A DNA stretch of 64,000 nucleotides from a bacterium (GTDB lineage: Bacteria > Hinthialibacterota > Hinthialibacteria > Hinthialibacterales > Hinthialibacteraceae), in the NCBI GenBank assembly GCA_016125385.1, contig WGLV01000011.1, positions 1 to 64,000 on the forward strand, given 5' to 3'. Each line of letters starts with the position of its first letter. Position 1 is the stretch's first letter. Positions 8,878 to 16,400 of the stretch are shown here, one piece after another. Position numbers and translations under genes: made by a program. Below the pieces are notes generated by a model, which worked only from the letters and a program-made list of their open reading frames with translations, was not told the DNA's origin and did not search any database.

Positions 8878-9131
8878 AAGAAAAACTCCAGTGAGAGCAT
8901 GAACACCGATTGCAGTGGATCGGTCGCGACGTCGGCCCATGCGGCAAGATACAGGGCCATGCACGCGGCGCTGATCGCGGCGGCGGCGGTCAGCCAGTAA
9001 AACGGCCGATTGTCGGCGTAATCGCGTTCACCGAGGCTCCGCATAACCGAGTCGGCGACGTCGACCCCGGGCGTTGCCTCCAACCGGGCAAGCGCCGCCA
9101 GTTCGTCAAATGTCCGGTTAGGCCTGCTCAT
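8874..9131 (-). CDS. Putative small membrane anti-sigma factor
   Basis: An 85-residue protein with a soluble N-terminus of ~45 residues (LEATPGVDVADSVMRSLGERD) and one transmembrane helix (about 44-66, FYWLTAAAAISAACMALYL). GGAGGAGTCACG sits directly before the ATG at 9131. It overlaps the sigma gene upstream and the CnrX/Spy-like gene downstream by four bases each. Position between an ECF sigma factor and a periplasmic sensor, and its size and topology, point to a CnrY-like anti-sigma role. It has no zinc-binding HxxxCxxC motif, so it is not a ZAS-type anti-sigma factor. Confidence 0.65.
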   Translation of the reverse strand: MSRPNRTFDELAALARLEATPGVDVADSVMRSLGERDYADNRPFYWLTAAAAISAACMALYLAAWADVATDPLQSVFMLSLEFFL

Positions 9132-9697
9132 CGTGACTCCTCCATTCCCTTTTGCAGCAGCAGCCGCTTCAATTTTCCTCGCGCGCGGTGCAGCCTGACT
9201 TTGACGTAAGTCTGGCTCCAGCCGAGCCGCTCCGCGATTTCGTTCACCGAATACTCTTCCCAATAATACAACGTCAGTACGACGCGGTCGTCCGGCTCGA
9301 GACGTTCGAGAAGACGGAACAATTCTTCCGCCGCTTCATGCGATGCGCCGCGCGGGTCCGGCGTAACCGCTTGCGGCGCCTCTTCCAGCGGAACAAACGC
9401 CGCCAGTCGCCTGTTTCGTTTCCAGTACCGGTAGCCGGTGCGAATCGCGATTGTTCGCAGCCAGCCGCCGAAGGCTCCATCGCCCCGGTAGGTCCGCAAC
9501 GAGTCGAAGGCCGCGACGAAAGCGTCGTGAGTCAACTCTCTCACCATGCGTTCGTCGCGCGAAAAGCGCCACATCAACCGGGAGACCGATTGCTGATGGC
9601 GCTGGATCAATCGTTCGAACGCGGCTGAATCTCCCCGCTGCGCGGCGGCGGCGTCTCTCCGGTCGTCGTGGATGGATTGGTCGTCCGCTTCGTTCAT
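9128..9697 (-). CDS. ECF-subfamily RNA polymerase sigma factor
   Basis: A 189-residue sigma-70-family protein with region 2 (AFERLIQRHQQSVSRLMWRF, ELTHDAFVAAFDSLRTYRG, GWLRTIAIRTGYRYWKR) and region 4 (LLERLEPDDRVVLTLYYWEEYSVNEIAERLG, WSQTYVKVRLHRARGKLK). Regions 1 and 3 are absent, as in ECF sigma factors. The start at 9697 (MNEADDQ) is preferred. An in-frame upstream start at 9775 would add 26 atypical residues. It forms a tightly overlapping operon with the anti-sigma-like and CnrX/Spy-like genes. A Spy/CpxP-like gene lies immediately upstream on the same strand, probably as part of the same regulon. Confidence 0.93.
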   Translation of the reverse strand: MNEADDQSIHDDRRDAAAAQRGDSAAFERLIQRHQQSVSRLMWRFSRDERMVRELTHDAFVAAFDSLRTYRGDGAFGGWLRTIAIRTGYRYWKRNRRLAAFVPLEEAPQAVTPDPRGASHEAAEELFRLLERLEPDDRVVLTLYYWEEYSVNEIAERLGWSQTYVKVRLHRARGKLKRLLLQKGMEESR

Positions 9698-9736
9698 TCG
9701 TATGATCCATCGTGGAGAATCACCGTAGCGTAGACG

Positions 9737-9767
9737 AAGCGGCCCGCCATAGGAGGGCGAGCCGCTT
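9737..9767 (-). other. Stem-loop between the Spy-like and sigma genes
   Basis: AAGCGGC (9737-9743) pairs perfectly with GCCGCTT (9761-9767). After one mismatch, CGCC (9745-9748) pairs with GGCG (9756-9759). No U-tract follows on the minus strand, so it is more likely an mRNA stability or processing hairpin that sets unequal expression of the upstream chaperone and the sigma gene than a terminator. Confidence 0.5.
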
Positions 9768-9823
9768 GAGTCCACATGCGTTCAAGACGCCTTGTTTTCG
9801 GTGTGGCGCATGGGCGCTTAGTG

Positions 9824-10381
9824 TTAATTCGCCAGAAGGCTGTCCAGCAGCGGCTCGACCTTCTCTCTGATCGCCTCACGGCGAGCTTGCCGCTCGGTTT
9901 TGCGCTCTTCCATAAACTCCTTCACCTTCGTGTACTGTTCCGCCGTCAGAATCGAACGGATTTTTGCCAGCGTCTCAGACGCTTTCACCGCGGCGTCGGA
10001 AATCGATTGGCCCAGCTGATCGGCCGCCGCGCGGATGGCGTCTTCGCGGGCTGTGTCGGATGTCACGGCGTCGCGCAGCGCTTCGCCGCTGGCTTTGAGC
10101 GCTTCGCGGTCATCCTTCATCGAGCCGCGCAGAGCGAGAAGTTTTACTTTTTGTTCGGCGGTCAGGTCCAAACTTTTTAGAAAAGCGGCCAGTTCACCGC
10201 GCTCGCCCAGAATGCGATCCAGAATGACGGATTGCAGCGCACCACCCGAATTGGATGCGCCCAGAAAACGCGCTCCAGCCCGCCGGCCCAGGCTCTGTCC
10301 TTCGGCGTCCTGATACGACAGTGCTGCGAGAACCGAGCACACGGCGAGCGATGCGATAAAAAGGGGATGAATTCGTTTCAT
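9824..10381 (-). CDS. Periplasmic Spy/CpxP-family (LTxxQ) protein
   Basis: A 185-residue protein with an N-terminal signal peptide (MKRIHPLFIASLAVCSVLAAL...AEGQ). It is an all-helical domain carrying two LTAEQ motifs (DLTAEQKVKLL and ILTAEQYTKVKEF), the hallmark of the Spy/CpxP family of ATP-independent periplasmic chaperones and stress sensors. The C-terminus is rich in Arg, Lys and Glu (EERKTERQARREAIRE). RBS AAAGGA precedes the ATG. Its position 126 bases upstream of the ECF sigma operon on the same strand suggests it is a target, a co-transcribed partner, or both. Confidence 0.8.
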   Translation of the reverse strand: MKRIHPLFIASLAVCSVLAALSYQDAEGQSLGRRAGARFLGASNSGGALQSVILDRILGERGELAAFLKSLDLTAEQKVKLLALRGSMKDDREALKASGEALRDAVTSDTAREDAIRAAADQLGQSISDAAVKASETLAKIRSILTAEQYTKVKEFMEERKTERQARREAIREKVEPLLDSLLAN

Positions 10382-10685
10382 GACTTGGGTTCCTTTACCG
10401 TTGAATGAATGCCCTGATCGATCCGGGGGTCTGCCTATACTGTGCCCGGCGAAACCGGAAAGGTTACAGTTTTCTTTTAACTCTTCCCAGAATTACGTCT
10501 GGATTTTGGTTGAGATGGAAAAAAGAAAATGGCGGCGGACGATCGCCGGGTGAAACTTTTACAAGCGAATGAGACTTCGAGCGGAGCGTCTCTTGAACGG
10601 GAAAAGTTTTACCCAAGGTTGTTCGAAACAGGGATGACTGAACGAGAGAGTAAAAAAAACGCCGTGCCGGCGCGCGGGGGGGGGC
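10382..10685. other. Intergenic region upstream of the Spy-like gene
   Basis: A 304-base non-coding stretch. It holds the rpoN terminator at its right end and should hold the promoter of the Spy-like gene. On the minus strand TGTAACC (10468-10462) resembles an ECF-type -35 element, but I could not find a -10 at the usual spacing. No ORF here looks convincing. Confidence 0.4.
10652..10672 (-). terminator. Terminator of rpoN
   Basis: On the minus strand CGCCG-GCA-CGGCG is followed by eight T residues, 14 bases after the rpoN stop codon. The stem is short but GC-only and the U-tract is strong. Confidence 0.7.
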
Positions 10686-12209
10686 TCAGACGCGTTTGCG
10701 TTTGCTGGTGGGGAGAATACCCATCTTCTCGCGGTATTTCGCCACAGTGCGGCGCGCGATGTTCAGGTTGTAATCGCGGTGAAGAATCTCGGTGATCTTC
10801 TGATCCGACAGCGGCCGCTTGGGGTCTTCTTCGTCGATCAGGTTGCGGATGATTTCCATCACGCTCTTGGCCGACATATCGTCGCCGCCGGTGGCGTCGA
10901 GCCCGGTGGAGAAAAAGTATTTCAGTTCAAATAACCCGCGCGGCGTCTGCACGTATTTTTTATTCACCACGCGGCAGACGGTCGCTTCGTGTATGCCCAG
11001 TTCATCGGCGATGTCGCGCAGTTTGAGCGGTTTGAGCGCCGTCAGCCCCTCTTCCAGAAAACCTTCCTGCTTGTCCATGATCGCCCGCGTGACGCGGTAG
11101 AGCGTTCGCTTGCGCTGTTCGATATTACGAATCAGCCAGATCGCTGATTGAAACTTTTTCTTGATGAAGTCGAAATCCTCGGCGCTCATGCTGTCGGGGT
11201 TCTGCAGCATCTCGCGGTAACGCCGGCTGATTCGAAGCGGCGGCGCTGAATCGTCGCTGACGCGTACCTGCCACTCGTTGCCGATTTTTTCCACGAATAC
11301 GTCGGGCGAGATGTATTCGTTGGAGAGAATCTGGTATCGCGCGCCGGGCCGGGGGTCAAGGTTTGAGATAATATCGGCGATTTCCTGAACGTGTTTTTCG
11401 GTCACGCCCAGCGAACGCGCGATTTCCTTATACCGCCGCCGTTCCAGCTCGTCGAGATGATGGCGGATCACCTGGATGATATCGTCGTCGTCGATCTCCA
11501 GGTGGCGGCATTGAATCTCCAGGCATTCCTCCAGGCTGCGCGCGCCGATGCCGGGCGGGTCGAAACGCTGAATCACCTTCAGAATGCGCTCGATCTCTTC
11601 CAGCGGTTTGTCAAACGTCAGCGCGATGTCTTCGACGCTGACCTTCAGATAACCGTCTTCATCCAGCTGATCGAGTATGTACTCGCCGATGACGTAGTCT
11701 TCTTCACCGCCGATCGAGACGCCCAGCTGCCAGATCAGGTGGTCTTTGAGCGATTCTTCATGCGCCAGCTGAACGTTGCTTTCTTCGTCGTCCGATTCCG
11801 AATACGACGACGCCCCGTAGGTGACCGAGCCGAGATCGCTGCTGTCGCTGAAATAGTCCGCCCAGTTTTCATCCAGTTCGATATGCCCGCTGTCGGTCAG
11901 GGCGCTGGAGTCGTATTCCGGCGTGGCTTCCGTATCCGAAAAATCGTCTCTCTCTCCGGCGCTTGCGCCGTCCGAGTTCCCGTCCATTCGGCGATCGTCA
12001 GGTAATTCGCTTTCAAATTCGGGAGCGCTTTCGTCGGAGCCGTCAGTAGGGTCTCCATCCTCCAGCAGAGGATTTTCGACCATCTCTTCTTGTAGGAGTT
12101 CGTTTAACTCCAGCGTCGATAGCTGCAACAGCTGAATGGACTGCTGCATCTGCGGCGTCATAATGAGCCGCTGCGACATCTTCTGTTGGAGTTGAAGTCT
12201 CTGATCCAT
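10686..12209 (-). CDS. rpoN: RNA polymerase sigma-54 factor
   Basis: A 507-residue sigma-54. The N-terminal activator-interacting region is the Gln/Leu-rich LQLQQKMSQRLIMTPQMQQSIQLLQLSTLELNELL split over residues 5-39. An acidic linker (about 50-130) is followed by the core-binding region. The DNA-binding part ends with the RpoN box ARRTVAKYRE and the tail KRKRV. It needs AAA+ enhancer-binding activators, none of which is encoded in this window. A good sigma-70 promoter (TTGACA, 17 bp, TAAATT) lies upstream and a terminator follows the gene, so it is monocistronic. Confidence 0.97.
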   Translation of the reverse strand: MDQRLQLQQKMSQRLIMTPQMQQSIQLLQLSTLELNELLQEEMVENPLLEDGDPTDGSDESAPEFESELPDDRRMDGNSDGASAGERDDFSDTEATPEYDSSALTDSGHIELDENWADYFSDSSDLGSVTYGASSYSESDDEESNVQLAHEESLKDHLIWQLGVSIGGEEDYVIGEYILDQLDEDGYLKVSVEDIALTFDKPLEEIERILKVIQRFDPPGIGARSLEECLEIQCRHLEIDDDDIIQVIRHHLDELERRRYKEIARSLGVTEKHVQEIADIISNLDPRPGARYQILSNEYISPDVFVEKIGNEWQVRVSDDSAPPLRISRRYREMLQNPDSMSAEDFDFIKKKFQSAIWLIRNIEQRKRTLYRVTRAIMDKQEGFLEEGLTALKPLKLRDIADELGIHEATVCRVVNKKYVQTPRGLFELKYFFSTGLDATGGDDMSAKSVMEIIRNLIDEEDPKRPLSDQKITEILHRDYNLNIARRTVAKYREKMGILPTSKRKRV

Positions 12210-12259
12210 GAAAAGTCCCGAACTTTTGGAACGAAAATTTAAATATAAATTTGCATGCC

Positions 12260-12288
12260 AATTTATCAGGGTTTTTCGGGTTTGTCAA
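12260..12288 (-). promoter_or_regulatory. Sigma-70 promoter of rpoN
   Basis: On the minus strand TTGACA (12288-12283), 17 bases, TAAATT (12265-12260), about 50 bases before the rpoN ATG. The -35 is perfect and the spacing is consensus. Confidence 0.75.
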
Positions 12289-12444
12289 TGGAACTGTTTG
12301 GAAAAGTGAGGGGAGATCGAAGAAAAGAATTAAATCATTGCATACGTTGCAGTTATTGTAATGAATATTACAATAAATAAATTTCACTTATTACCTATTG
12401 TAATCAAACTTAAAGACGGAATCAAGCCGAAATCCAGCCGGTTT

Positions 12445-14367
12445 TTAACTTTCCAACAGTTCAATTGTCTGCGCGAACAGGTCTTCCAGTTGGCTTGCCT
12501 GGGCGACGAACGCATTAAGAACCCGCCCGCAGGCGCGCAGATACGCCTCCGCCGCTTCGGTTTCCGGCAGGGCGATCATGCGCCAGCGCGTGTCGTCGCG
12601 GTCGAAATGCGCTTCCTGCAACAGTTCATTGAGCAGCCGCATCGCCAGAGGATGGTTGCGGGTGCATCCGCTGATGGCCGCTTCAAGTTCTTCAGTCCGG
12701 CGCTTCTTGTCGGCGACGCTCTCGTTGGGTTTAACCTCTTCGGGCAGTTTCGTCAGGCCCTCGCGCGCCTCCTCGGCGAACCGCCTCAGCTGAATGGACG
12801 CGTCACGCAGCGCCTCGCGCAATACCTTTCGATTGGTGACGGGCGTAAATTGACTGGCGATGTCATGCATGGCCCGGTTCGCTGCTACGGGTGAGCCTTC
12901 CAGCGCTTCAACCAGGCGGGGCAGGGGCGCCGCTGGAGCCCCCGCGATGGCCGCGCCCGAACTGGCGTTATAAACGGGGACTCCGAACCGCATGATTTCA
13001 TGTTCCAGCAGGCGTTTATATAAATACAGCGTGTCGCTGGTTCCCACCTTGCCCCCGTCGACGCTCTCCACCCAATGCGAAACGGCGTCGTCGCGGGGCA
13101 GGTTCTTGTCATCAAAAATCGCGCCCGAGGCGTACGCTTTATCTTGCGTAAACGCTAGGTCCTGCCCCACCAGTACGATCGGCTGGCAGCCCATGCGCGC
13201 AAGGATATGAAACCCGGCCACCGCCACGCTGCCCGGCCCGTGAACATCCCCTTTCTCTCCCGCGAGGCCTTGCAGCCAGCCGTAAATCTCGTTGCCGCTT
13301 CGCTCCGGCGTGGGAATCTCGCCAATGGGGGCGGGCGAGCCGATTGTTTCCAGATTGGTCCGCCACGCCGATAAGAACACGTTGGGGTCAAAATGCTTGA
13401 TGATGCGCGGCGAGATGCGCGGGTCGGCGATCAGCATGGTTTTCTCCGCTGGGGCCGGTTCGTCAAACGATTTTACGTTGCGTTCGTGATGGTCCATCGT
13501 GAAGACGGCGTCGGGTTCGATTCCCGCCCGCCGCAGGATGGGGTAGGCGGTGTTGACGCATGCGATCAGCAGGCGATCCGACGCGGCGCGCAACGCATCC
13601 AGATTGCCTTCCAGCGAAGGGCCGGGCGAGACCAGCGCCGCCGGTTGTCCGGCGAATCGTTCAAATAACTGATTGACGCCGGGGCGCCGCAAAATCGCTT
13701 CAATATTTCCGATCGTGTTCCGCGCCGACTCCAGCCCGTGTTCGATGCGCGAATTCCGGTACATGATCTCGCGTTGCAGCGTATCGCGCCACAACTGGGC
13801 GAAACGGGTGGGGTAATCCGGCCGCGACTGGCGAAGCAGGGGAGTCGCTACCGCCTGATGAGGCAATACGATGAAGCGGGACCAGTGCATTTCAGACCCG
13901 ATGCACTCCACCGTTTTTTCCAGCGTTTGACCGACATACAGGTGAACCCGCGGATCGCTCAACAGGCGCGACAGGTCGATATGAACGAACGCGGTCAAAA
14001 AGAGCAGCGCGTCCGGCTCAATCAGCGCCATCGCCCCGTTTTGCGGCAGCCGTTCCAACACCGCTTGTGGATGAAACCCCAGACCCATCCCCAACAACAA
14101 AACGGCGTGTACTTTGTTTTGCTGAAGCTTCAGCGATTCGGCCCATTCGGTCAGTTCGGCGGCGGGGTTTCGGGTATAGAACAAACGGTGAGTTGATCCG
14201 TCGCGGGTATTCGGGACGTACACTTCCGCCCATCCGCCCTCGTATCGGCGCACGGGATACATCCGCTCGATAAACTGGGGAGCGGCGGCTTGAATCGCAT
14301 TGGCCTGATCGGCGTTGATGGTGCGCAGAACGGCCAGATTTTTCTGCAGAAACTGTTCCTGGGTCAT
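12445..14367 (-). CDS. Maf/MptE-like protein (DUF115, 6-hydroxymethylpterin pyrophosphokinase-like fold)
   Basis: A 640-residue cytoplasmic protein. The central part has the DUF115/Maf signature: PAALVSPGPSLEGNLDALR, LIACVNTAYPILRRAGIEPDAVFTMDHHE and PIVLVGQDLAFTQDKAYASG. Flanking helical regions are typical of motility-associated (Maf) glycosyltransferases, which add nonulosonic acids such as pseudaminic or legionaminic acid to flagellin or other surface proteins. No flagellin or nonulosonate genes lie in this window, so the acceptor here is unknown. The ATG at 14367 is chosen because the 34 codons before it look non-coding. It is followed downstream by a non-coding gap and then rpoN. Confidence 0.8.
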   Translation of the reverse strand: MTQEQFLQKNLAVLRTINADQANAIQAAAPQFIERMYPVRRYEGGWAEVYVPNTRDGSTHRLFYTRNPAAELTEWAESLKLQQNKVHAVLLLGMGLGFHPQAVLERLPQNGAMALIEPDALLFLTAFVHIDLSRLLSDPRVHLYVGQTLEKTVECIGSEMHWSRFIVLPHQAVATPLLRQSRPDYPTRFAQLWRDTLQREIMYRNSRIEHGLESARNTIGNIEAILRRPGVNQLFERFAGQPAALVSPGPSLEGNLDALRAASDRLLIACVNTAYPILRRAGIEPDAVFTMDHHERNVKSFDEPAPAEKTMLIADPRISPRIIKHFDPNVFLSAWRTNLETIGSPAPIGEIPTPERSGNEIYGWLQGLAGEKGDVHGPGSVAVAGFHILARMGCQPIVLVGQDLAFTQDKAYASGAIFDDKNLPRDDAVSHWVESVDGGKVGTSDTLYLYKRLLEHEIMRFGVPVYNASSGAAIAGAPAAPLPRLVEALEGSPVAANRAMHDIASQFTPVTNRKVLREALRDASIQLRRFAEEAREGLTKLPEEVKPNESVADKKRRTEELEAAISGCTRNHPLAMRLLNELLQEAHFDRDDTRWRMIALPETEAAEAYLRACGRVLNAFVAQASQLEDLFAQTIELLES

Positions 14368-14488
14368 CCCGATGGTATCGCGGTTTTTTGAAGTGCGCCC
14401 AACTGCCTGCTTCCTGCCCCCGGTTCGGGAAATAGGATGGCGCCGGTAGTCTGAAGCCGGCCAAATCAACGCAACCTACTATAAATCA

Positions 14489-14536
14489 AACGCCCCCGTG
14501 CGGCGAGCGCAGGGGGCGTTTTGGTTTCTTTTTTTT
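14489..14536 (+). terminator. Terminator-like hairpin, copy 1
   Basis: AACGCCCCC (14489-14497) pairs perfectly with GGGGGCGTT (14512-14520) and a T-rich tract with eight consecutive T follows on the plus strand. No plus-strand gene ends here. An almost identical copy lies 377 bases to the right. On the minus strand it could terminate msrB read-through. Confidence 0.7.
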
Positions 14537-14580
14537 CGACGTCTCGAATCGGGCTCGCGTTCACCGCCTCACAGACGCGG

Positions 14581-15085
14581 GAGCGGTTAGTGCGTGCTTC
14601 CCAAAGAATGGGAAACCGGCACTGCCGACTCAATCTCGCATCTATCAGCGACCAGCGGGAGCGGTTAATGCGCGCCACCCAAAAACCGGGGAACCGGCAC
14701 TGCCGACTCAATCTCGCATCCATCAGCGACCAGCGGGAGCGGTTAATGCGCGCTACCCAAAAACCGGGGAACCGGCACTGCCGACTCAATCTCGCATCCA
14801 TCAGCGACCAGCGGGAGCGGTCAATGCGCGCCACCCAAAAACCGGGGAACCGGCACTGCTGGTCAAACGCCCCCGTGCGGCGAGCGCAGGGGGCGTTTTG
14901 GTTTCTTTTTTTTCGACGCCTCGAATCGGGCTCGCGTTCACCGCCTCACAGACGCGGGAGCGGTTAGTGCGTGCCACCCGAAGACCGGGAAACCGGCACT
15001 GCAGACTCAATCTCGCATCTATCAGCGACCAGCGGGAGCGGTTAATGCGCGCTACCCAAAAACCGGGGAACCGGCACTGCCGGTC
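14581..15085. repeat. Tandem 78-bp repeat array in two blocks
   Basis: A 78-bp unit beginning GAGCGGTTAATGCGCG starts at 14581, 14659, 14737 and 14815, and again at 14958 and 15036. Units differ by a few substitutions only. The two blocks are separated by a second copy of the flanking terminator segment, so a region of about 377 bp seems to have been duplicated as a whole. Because 78 is a multiple of three, several frames stay open on both strands. I regard these as non-coding: they lack start signals and give Arg-rich low-complexity peptides. Confidence 0.9.
14866..14913 (+). terminator. Terminator-like hairpin, copy 2
   Basis: A repeat of the 14489-14536 hairpin at an offset of 377 bases: AACGCCCCC (14866-14874) pairs with GGGGGCGTT (14889-14897), followed by the same T-rich tract. 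It separates the two blocks of 78-bp repeats. Confidence 0.7.
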
Positions 15086-15102
15086 GAGGTGTTTCGGGAT
15101 GA

Positions 15103-15516
15103 TCAGGCTTGCATTGCGTTCACCGACTCATCCAGATCCAGCGAGATCGAGTTGATGCAATACCGCTGGTTCGTCGGCGGTGGACCGTCGTCGAACACGT
15201 GGCCCAGGTGAGCCCCGCATTGATCGCATACCACTTCGGTACGAACCATGCCGTGGCTGGCGTCGCTGACCGTCCGAACGCTGTCTTTGCTGAACGGGGC
15301 CCAGAAGCTCGGCCAACCAGTGCCCGAATCAAATTTCGCTTCCGAACTGAACAACGCGTTGTCACAACACACGCAACGGTAGATCCCGTCTTTATCGCAT
15401 TGGTAATACTCGCCGGTAAAAGCCGGCTCGGTCGCTTTTTTTCGGGTTACCGCGTATTGTTCAGGATTCAGATGACTCTGCCATTCCTCATCCGTTTTTT
15501 GAATTTTGTAACTCAT
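15103..15516 (-). CDS. msrB: Peptide-methionine (R)-S-oxide reductase
   Basis: A 137-residue MsrB that reduces methionine-R-sulfoxide in proteins. All key residues are visible: zinc ligands Cys48/Cys51 and Cys97/Cys100 (CVCC and CDQC), the substrate loop GTGWPSF and catalytic Cys120 in QRYCINS. The start at 15516 has AAGGAG upstream. It lacks a signal peptide, so it is probably cytoplasmic. A TACAAT -10-like box lies near 15617 on the minus strand. No msrA is nearby. Confidence 0.95.
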   Translation of the reverse strand: MSYKIQKTDEEWQSHLNPEQYAVTRKKATEPAFTGEYYQCDKDGIYRCVCCDNALFSSEAKFDSGTGWPSFWAPFSKDSVRTVSDASHGMVRTEVVCDQCGAHLGHVFDDGPPPTNQRYCINSISLDLDESVNAMQA

Positions 15517-15667
15517 ATCGCCATGCTCCTTGCGCTGAAACGTCTCCCGTTTCCAGCGGATCAAGATCGGCCGATGACTCGGCTCGAATGACGAATGCTT
15601 CCGTCATCCGTATTGATATTGTACCCGTAATGCAATTATAACGTGAAGTAATTTGATTGACTTTGTC

Positions 15668-15696
15668 TTGGTTCCGGGGCCATCTCGCGGCACAAT
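15668..15696 (+). promoter_or_regulatory. Possible sigma-70 promoter of the DinB-like gene
   Basis: TTGGTT (15668-15673), 17 bases, CACAAT (15691-15696), 55 bases upstream of the ATG at 15751. Spacing is consensus but both hexamers are imperfect. Confidence 0.45.
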
Positions 15697-15750
15697 AAAA
15701 ACAGGAGATCGTTTATATCTCCACATTTCCCGTCAGGAGAAAAAAAACGC

Positions 15751-16248
15751 ATGTTTAGCAAAGAACAGTGGTTGCGTTCCGCAAGGCATGAAACCCAGGT
15801 CTGCAAACACCTCTATGGAAAGATCGGAGAGGGCATGCTTGACTATCGCCCCGCTCCGGGCCAGCGCTCAATGCTTGAACTGCTTCAATACCTGAGCGTT
15901 TGCATGATCGGCCCCATTCGCGGCATGATTGAGGGAGATTTTAATGTAGCGCGCGCCATGATTAAAGATTCGGCTGAGATGAAAGCCGAAGAATTTATCG
16001 CCGCGCTCGATAAGCAGATGGCCGCGGTGGAAGAACTGGTTCAGTCATTCACGGAAGACGAGCTCCTCACTCGCGAAGTTCCCTTGCCGACCGGGCAGAC
16101 CACCATCCTGGGCGAAGGGCTGATCAACTGGCCGCTCAAGTTTGTGACCGCCTACCGAATGCAGCTGTTTCTGTACATTAAGGCGAACGGCGTTGAAGGC
16201 CTGACGACCTGGAACTGCTGGTTCGGCATGGATAACCCTAAAAGCTGA
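15751..16248 (+). CDS. DinB/YfiT-like four-helix protein
   Basis: A 165-residue mostly helical protein. The first helix carries RHETQVCKHLYGKI, followed by a DYRPAPGQRSMLELLQYL region typical of the DinB-like superfamily, whose members are metal-dependent thiol transferases or of unknown function. The usual triad of metal-binding histidines is incomplete: I see no His in the last helix (AYRMQLFLYIKANG). It may therefore be a non-catalytic member. CAGGAGA lies at proper distance from the ATG. A strong terminator follows. Confidence 0.65.
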   Translation: MFSKEQWLRSARHETQVCKHLYGKIGEGMLDYRPAPGQRSMLELLQYLSVCMIGPIRGMIEGDFNVARAMIKDSAEMKAEEFIAALDKQMAAVEELVQSFTEDELLTREVPLPTGQTTILGEGLINWPLKFVTAYRMQLFLYIKANGVEGLTTWNCWFGMDNPKS

Positions 16249-16280
16249 TCGCCCGCGTTTTCATTACTCATCCAGACTGA

Positions 16281-16307
16281 AAAGAGGACGTTCCCGTCCT
16301 CTTTTTT
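16281..16307 (+). terminator. Rho-independent terminator
   Basis: AAAGAGGACG (16281-16290) and CGTCCTCTTT (16295-16304) form a perfect 10-bp stem with a TTCC loop and run into T residues. It ends the DinB-like gene. Confidence 0.92.
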
Positions 16308-16334
16308 GTTTTGAAAAAAAACTTGGCGATCGCC

Positions 16335-16383
16335 CTGATTACATTCGTGATGAACCTTGATACAATCGGCGAAATTCATCACG
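16335..16383 (+). promoter_or_regulatory. Promoter with overlapping inverted repeat upstream of the glycoside hydrolase gene
   Basis: A TACAAT -10-like box (16361-16366) lies about 35 bases before the ATG. It is enclosed by a perfect 9-bp inverted repeat, CGTGATGAA (16346-16354) and TTCATCACG (16375-16383), so a dimeric repressor could block it. The 40 bases 16335-16374 align without gaps to a segment upstream of the FAD oxidoreductase near 62.4 kb (31 of 40 identical). See the findings. Confidence 0.55.
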
Positions 16384-16400
16384 CGATCAAAAGGGCCATC

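Noticed and set aside
10462-10468. ECF-type -35 element upstream of the Spy-like gene
   Set aside because: TGTAACC is present on the minus strand, but no ECF-like -10 lies 16-17 bases downstream. Kept only as a comment in the spacer entry.
11391-12005. Plus-strand 204-codon frame antisense to rpoN
   Set aside because: Wholly inside rpoN, no start signals, and composition that mirrors the acidic linker of sigma-54.
13513-13525. tRNA-like T-arm GGGTTCGATTCCC
   Set aside because: Lies inside the Maf/MptE-like coding sequence and no acceptor, D- or anticodon arm is found around it.
14581-15085. CRISPR array
   Set aside because: Units are directly adjacent with no unique spacers, and unit length (78 bp) and composition do not fit a CRISPR repeat.
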